Source: Flavobacteriales bacterium | GTDB lineage: Bacteria > Bacteroidota > Bacteroidia > Flavobacteriales_E > Vicingaceae | Direction: 5' to 3' | NCBI GenBank assembly: GCA_016763135.1 | Contig: JAESUI010000322.1 | Span: 1-5,830 of the forward strand | DNA: 5,830 bases | In this document: positions 4,801 through 5,830 of the stretch, in pieces | How positions within the stretch are numbered: the first letter of the stretch is position 1 | Layout of the letters: every line of letters starts with the position of its first letter | Made by a program: the position numbers and the translations under genes | The notes under the pieces: generated by a model | Databases searched by the model: none | What the model saw: only the letters and a program-made list of their open reading frames with translations | Told to the model about the DNA's origin: nothing

Positions 4801-5830
4801 GATGATTGGATGATGACTTCAGCTATTGTTATTCCTAATGCAAACCAGATGTTAACATGGGATGCTGTGGCTGAGGATCCTTTTTTTCCAGATGGTTATG
4901 AAGTTAGGATATCTACTACAACCCAAACAACAGCAGCTGCAACTACAGTATTGTTTTCAACTCTTGCAGAAAATTCATTTACGACTCAAAGAAGTGTGTC
5001 ATTGGCTGCATATGTTGGTCAAACTGTTTATATAGCGTTTAGAAATAATTCAACTAATCAGTTTATTTTATCTATAGATGATGTATGGGTTGGAACTACA
5101 GGTCCAGGCTGTACGGCTACAATAACAAAAACTGATTTTGTTGAAATTGTAGATTGTTCAGTTCAACCTCCAGTAGCTAATTTATTGGCAACTGATTCTA
5201 CGGGTTGTGCTCCACTAACGATTACATATACAGATGGAACAACATTGGGAGATCCAGCAACATCATGGTTATGGAATTTTGGAGATGCAACATTTTCTAC
5301 TTTACAAAATCCACCACCTCACCTTTATGCATCTGCAGGGACTTATTTTGTAAGTTTTCAAGCTTGTAATTCAGGTGGATGTTCAACAGAGTATTTAACT
5401 GTTGTAGTTGGTAATGGTGTGGTTTCAGCTGCAGGTGGAGACCAAACTATTTGTGGAGGTAGTATTGCAACTCTTGCAGGTAATGATCCTAATCCAGATA
5501 CTGGATTATGGACATTAATTTCTGGTAGTGGGGTTCCATCTTCTCCAACAGCTTTTAATTCTGGAGTAACTGGATTGGCGGTTGGTGCCAATGTATTTGA
5601 ATGGACAATTACAGGTGCTGGATGTGTATCATCTGATCAGGTAACAATTACTATTGTTGCTGCCCCTGATGCAGGAACTAATGGTACCTTAACAATATGT
5701 GCTGGAAGTACCGTAACTGCAGCACAATTATTTGCACAATTAGGCGGAACACCAGATTTAGGTGGAACATGGTCACCAGCCTTAGCTGGAGGCGGAACAT
5801 ATACTTATACAGTAGCTGGGACAGCACCAT
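1780..5830 (+). CDS. Secreted M43-like zinc metalloprotease fused to PKD, choice-of-anchor-J and Ig-like modules (3' end outside the window)
   Basis: One open frame of 1350 codons runs from ATG 1780 to the window edge without a stop. Domains in order: signal peptide (1-19), low-complexity propeptide (to about 190), zinc protease (about 195-455) with HEMGHTFGLFH at 320-330 and Met-turn M420, PKD1 (461-557), Cys-bounded beta-sandwich (563-755), Ig/PKD-like stretch (756-864), PKD2 (865-937), choice-of-anchor J (941-1107), PKD3 (1131-1211) and two Ig-like modules from 1214. It is expected to be exported by Sec, then probably by the type IX system, and to sit on the cell surface or be released. 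The intact metal ligands suggest an active peptidase; PKD and anchor-J domains commonly serve binding or spacing. ATG 1780 is chosen because it begins directly with a good signal peptide. The gene has its own upstream gap and is probably not part of the Moco operon. The substrate is unknown, and the expected T9SS sorting domain is not visible. Confidence 0.93.
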   Translation, partial: MKSLLPLSLSLLIAVTSFGQRSTNKNAAKSNLTQETQLSTLKGEYSPIVLKTGAYNPSVPTQPNGITPIPSSKNGNNSLLNLGFPFQQQQLAPTNSSNNSASNNTVIVTNTPGPNVSLNNIIKGDGRNLPLNKNGKLLSVDGNVVEFGLPLSSKNSNICSTPIPTMVDGNKNPACGFIVPRDNPANRDLASTGTTKYFQLRWLVFTDGGPSTNIDQTRINALMVEMNADYAAYNMVFCADPATFLESSTWYTHNSTTDEFPMKDANNVTPTQVVNIYIVGSMTAGGYARMPYDPNGGTSTRGGIVLNRGNCSVGTHTLAHEMGHTFGLFHTFSGVSEKTPICVNNCYEQVRNANGSSNATGLPTPLGGPYTGQGDREGDWCSDTHPHGQDSYLCPGPPGAIGGCDAFPRVPANFPVDNHMSYSFCTTTFTTQQSYRMHGMVDDYLSQWTAYGGGLCGAQPPVADFVGSPTTWIAPNNVTFTDLSAPSAIITSYTWVFDIAASGTVTCVGCAGANATFVGQVPPTVTYPNVGLYDVSLTVTSANGPDTETKLSYIEVVASASDCDTLDTDWLTPTPTLTSYSGGFGLFTGVPCEGSNLPIDPAGFYQQYFTPNPGTSVVGAITAGIGVLTDPDGDMTFQVVVYEDDAGNPGFPDWGAGPVAIQAYNPTTLGISTTAINTITFPLLCAPTIAGTTFHVGVEMFPGDAGDQLILVSNVDGEGGSGLTNTYNTTFCAPEDYNVNGMLCGYAAIDIDLHCYPQMGWYKPFPIATGFTETVVCDTTDVAISTATLYDGSGCAAPSGPNPGMVGWTYIFADGTTINSTVEIPILNRTYLSSGPDTLTIIASNDCGRADTTVWIIPYNFLSTPDAEFTKVQGDPICMGIPGVDFNANQSGYQDYTWDFGDGTIQSSGDTTAVNHVYTAPGLYYTSLTVTSTGYQPIDILHFEDFESGWPAGYARFNNDPFTPNPGVNPPFTGTNATAWLDLDIGGDGNTTASSTSWNNPGPGQQGDDWMMTSAIVIPNANQMLTWDAVAEDPFFPDGYEVRISTTTQTTAAATTVLFSTLAENSFTTQRSVSLAAYVGQTVYIAFRNNSTNQFILSIDDVWVGTTGPGCTATITKTDFVEIVDCSVQPPVANLLATDSTGCAPLTITYTDGTTLGDPATSWLWNFGDATFSTLQNPPPHLYASAGTYFVSFQACNSGGCSTEYLTVVVGNGVVSAAGGDQTICGGSIATLAGNDPNPDTGLWTLISGSGVPSSPTAFNSGVTGLAVGANVFEWTITGAGCVSSDQVTITIVAAPDAGTNGTLTICAGSTVTAAQLFAQLGGTPDLGGTWSPALAGGGTYTYTVAGTAP
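1837..2361 (+). other. Propeptide / low-complexity linker of the protease
   Basis: Residues 20-194 precede the catalytic fold and are rich in Asn, Ser, Gln and Pro, including a QQQQ run and 'SSNNSASNN' near 88-104. No fold is recognisable. C159 and C175 ('NPACGF') lie shortly before the catalytic domain; either could act in a disulfide or a cysteine-switch-like latency contact, but that is speculation. The role as a propeptide is inferred from its position between the signal peptide and the protease domain. Confidence 0.55.
2362..3144 (+). other. Zinc metalloprotease catalytic domain, metzincin, M43 (pappalysin)-like
   Basis: Residues 195-455 begin with a beta-strand and helix typical of the fold ('YFQLRWLVF', then 'INALMVEMNADYAAYNMVF'). 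The zinc site HEMGHTFGLFH (H320, H324, H330; general base E321) fits the metzincin HExxHxxGxxH consensus. 'GDWCSDTHP' at 378-386 resembles the GDxxxDTP segment of M43, and 'NHMSYSFC' with M420 is the Met-turn, followed by 'FTTQQSYRM' like the M43 'FTxxQxxRM' helix. Cysteines at 342, 346, 381, 394, 404 and 425 suggest disulfides stabilising the loop between the zinc motif and the Met-turn. All catalytic residues are present. Assignment to M43 rather than another metzincin family rests on the GD...DT and FTxxQ features. Confidence 0.8.
3160..3450 (+). other. PKD domain 1 (divergent)
   Basis: Residues 461-557 start with 'PPVADFVGSPTTW', continue with 'VTFTDLS' and 'ITSYTWVFDIA', and close with 'YPNVGLYDVSLTVTSANG', the usual PKD beta-sandwich order. 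The canonical W-D-F-G-D-G is replaced by W-V-F-D, and a CVGC pair sits in the insertion that follows. The domain directly follows the protease and probably acts as a spacer or substrate-binding module. Confidence 0.75.
3466..4044 (+). other. Cys-bounded beta-sandwich accessory domain
   Basis: Residues 563-755 begin 'CDTLDTDWLTP' and end 'DIDLHCYP'. Alternating hydrophobic strands include 'MTFQVVVYEDDAGNPG', 'INTITFPLLCAP', 'TTFHVGVEMFPGDAGDQLILVSN'. The start with C-D-T-L and the strand order recall an accessory domain that I associate with secreted Bacteroidota proteases, but I cannot name a family. A carbohydrate- or ligand-binding jelly-roll is possible; this is inference only. Confidence 0.5.
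4045..4371 (+). other. Ig/PKD-like connecting region
   Basis: Residues 756-864 contain strands such as 'ETVVCDTTDVAIST', 'MVGWTYIFADGTTI' and 'PDTLTIIASNDCGRADTT', which fit a degenerate Ig-like or PKD-like fold. The 'SNDCGRADT' ending resembles the 'S.NxxGxDT' closing strand of PKD domains. No recognised family motif is complete. Confidence 0.4.
4372..4590 (+). other. PKD domain 2
   Basis: Residues 865-937 hold a textbook PKD pattern: 'PDAEFTKV', then 'GVDFNANQSG', 'YTWDFGDGT' with W898-D-F-G-D-G903, then 'NHVYTAPGLYYTSLTVTSTG'. It ends directly at the strand that opens the anchor-J domain. Confidence 0.88.
4600..5100 (+). other. Choice-of-anchor J / cleaved-adhesin type domain
   Basis: Residues 941-1107 show the family hallmarks: opening 'LHFEDFESGWPAGY', 'TAWLDLDIGGDG', 'GDDWMMTSAIVIPN' followed by 'LTWDAVAEDPFFPDGYEVRIS', then 'YVGQTVYIAFRNNS' and closing 'LSIDDVWVG'. 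This jelly-roll is shared with gingipain haemagglutinin modules and many T9SS cargo proteins and is taken to bind glycans or host and matrix ligands. The ligand here is unknown. Confidence 0.85.
5170..5412 (+). other. PKD domain 3
   Basis: Residues 1131-1211 read 'PPVANLLATDSTGCAPLTITYTD', then 'SWLWNFGDAT' (W1165-N-F-G-D), then 'PPPHLYASAGTYFVSFQACN' and 'STEYLTVVVG'. This is the PKD subtype with a 'GCAPL' strand, frequent in Bacteroidota surface proteins. Confidence 0.85.
5419..5830 (+). other. First modules of an Ig-like adhesin tail (continues past the window)
   Basis: Residues 1214-1293 form one module: 'AGGDQTICGGSIATLAGNDP', 'TGLWTLISGSG', 'GLAVGANVFEWTITGAGC', 'SSDQVTITIV'. From 1296 a different module begins: 'PDAGTNGTLTICAGSTVTA', 'AQLFAQLGGTPDLGGTWSP', 'GGGTYTYTVAGTAP', cut by the window end. 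Both types are typically repeated many times in long gliding- or T9SS-associated adhesins of this phylum. Only one copy of each is visible here, so repetition is inference. Confidence 0.7.

Noticed and set aside
2037..5591. Several minus-strand open frames of 63-105 codons (2037-2354, 3568-3765, 4044-4235, 5358-5591)
   Set aside because: All lie inside the long + strand protease frame, show no recognisable domains, and their translations look like reverse-complement readings of its Pro/Gly/Thr-rich codons.
4372..5830. DNA-level tandem repeats among the PKD and Ig-like modules
   Set aside because: The modules share fold-level motifs only; no long near-identical DNA segments are visible within the window.
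1780..5830. A new defence or mobile system
   Set aside because: There is no nuclease, transposase, integrase, toxin-antitoxin pair, repeat array or attachment site; the large gene is explained by known extracellular domain families.

Overview
The window looks like a piece of a low-GC Bacteroidota chromosome, most likely from Flavobacteriia or a related order. Three things point there. The genes are A/T-rich and start without clear Shine-Dalgarno sites. The upstream candidate promoter resembles the Bacteroidota -33/-7 type. The large secreted protein has the Asn/Thr/Gly-rich PKD and 'DAGTNGTLTICAG'-type modules that are common in proteins secreted by the type IX system (T9SS) in this phylum.

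The left part (1-1613) is the end of a compact molybdenum-cofactor (Moco) operon on the + strand. It holds the last codons of an upstream gene, best read as a MoeA C-terminus, then a MoeB/ThiF-type adenylyltransferase fused to a C-terminal rhodanese domain (61-1167), then MoaE, the large subunit of molybdopterin synthase (1170-1613). The three genes are separated by only 2 nt each, so they are probably co-transcribed and translationally coupled. The MoeB-like protein would activate the MoaD C-terminus, MoaE would use thiocarboxylated MoaD to make molybdopterin, and MoeA would insert molybdate. MoaD itself is not in the window.

A 166-nt A/T-rich gap (1614-1779) holds a weak hairpin and a plausible promoter for the next gene.

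The right part (1780 to the window end) is one uninterrupted + strand reading frame of at least 1350 codons with no stop. It encodes a secreted multidomain protein: a signal peptide with Gln expected at the mature N-terminus; an Asn/Gln/Pro-rich propeptide; a zinc metalloprotease domain with an intact HEMGHTFGLFH motif and downstream Met-turn (M43/pappalysin-like); a PKD domain; a Cys-bounded beta-sandwich domain; an Ig/PKD-like stretch; a second PKD; a choice-of-anchor-J/cleaved-adhesin domain; a third PKD; and the first of what look like repeated Ig-like modules. The C-terminus, where a T9SS sorting domain would be expected, lies outside the window.

The two halves appear functionally unrelated. 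I see no CRISPR, tRNA, rRNA, insertion sequence or defence system, and nothing that amounts to a clearly new biological system. The most interesting object is the protease-adhesin fusion.
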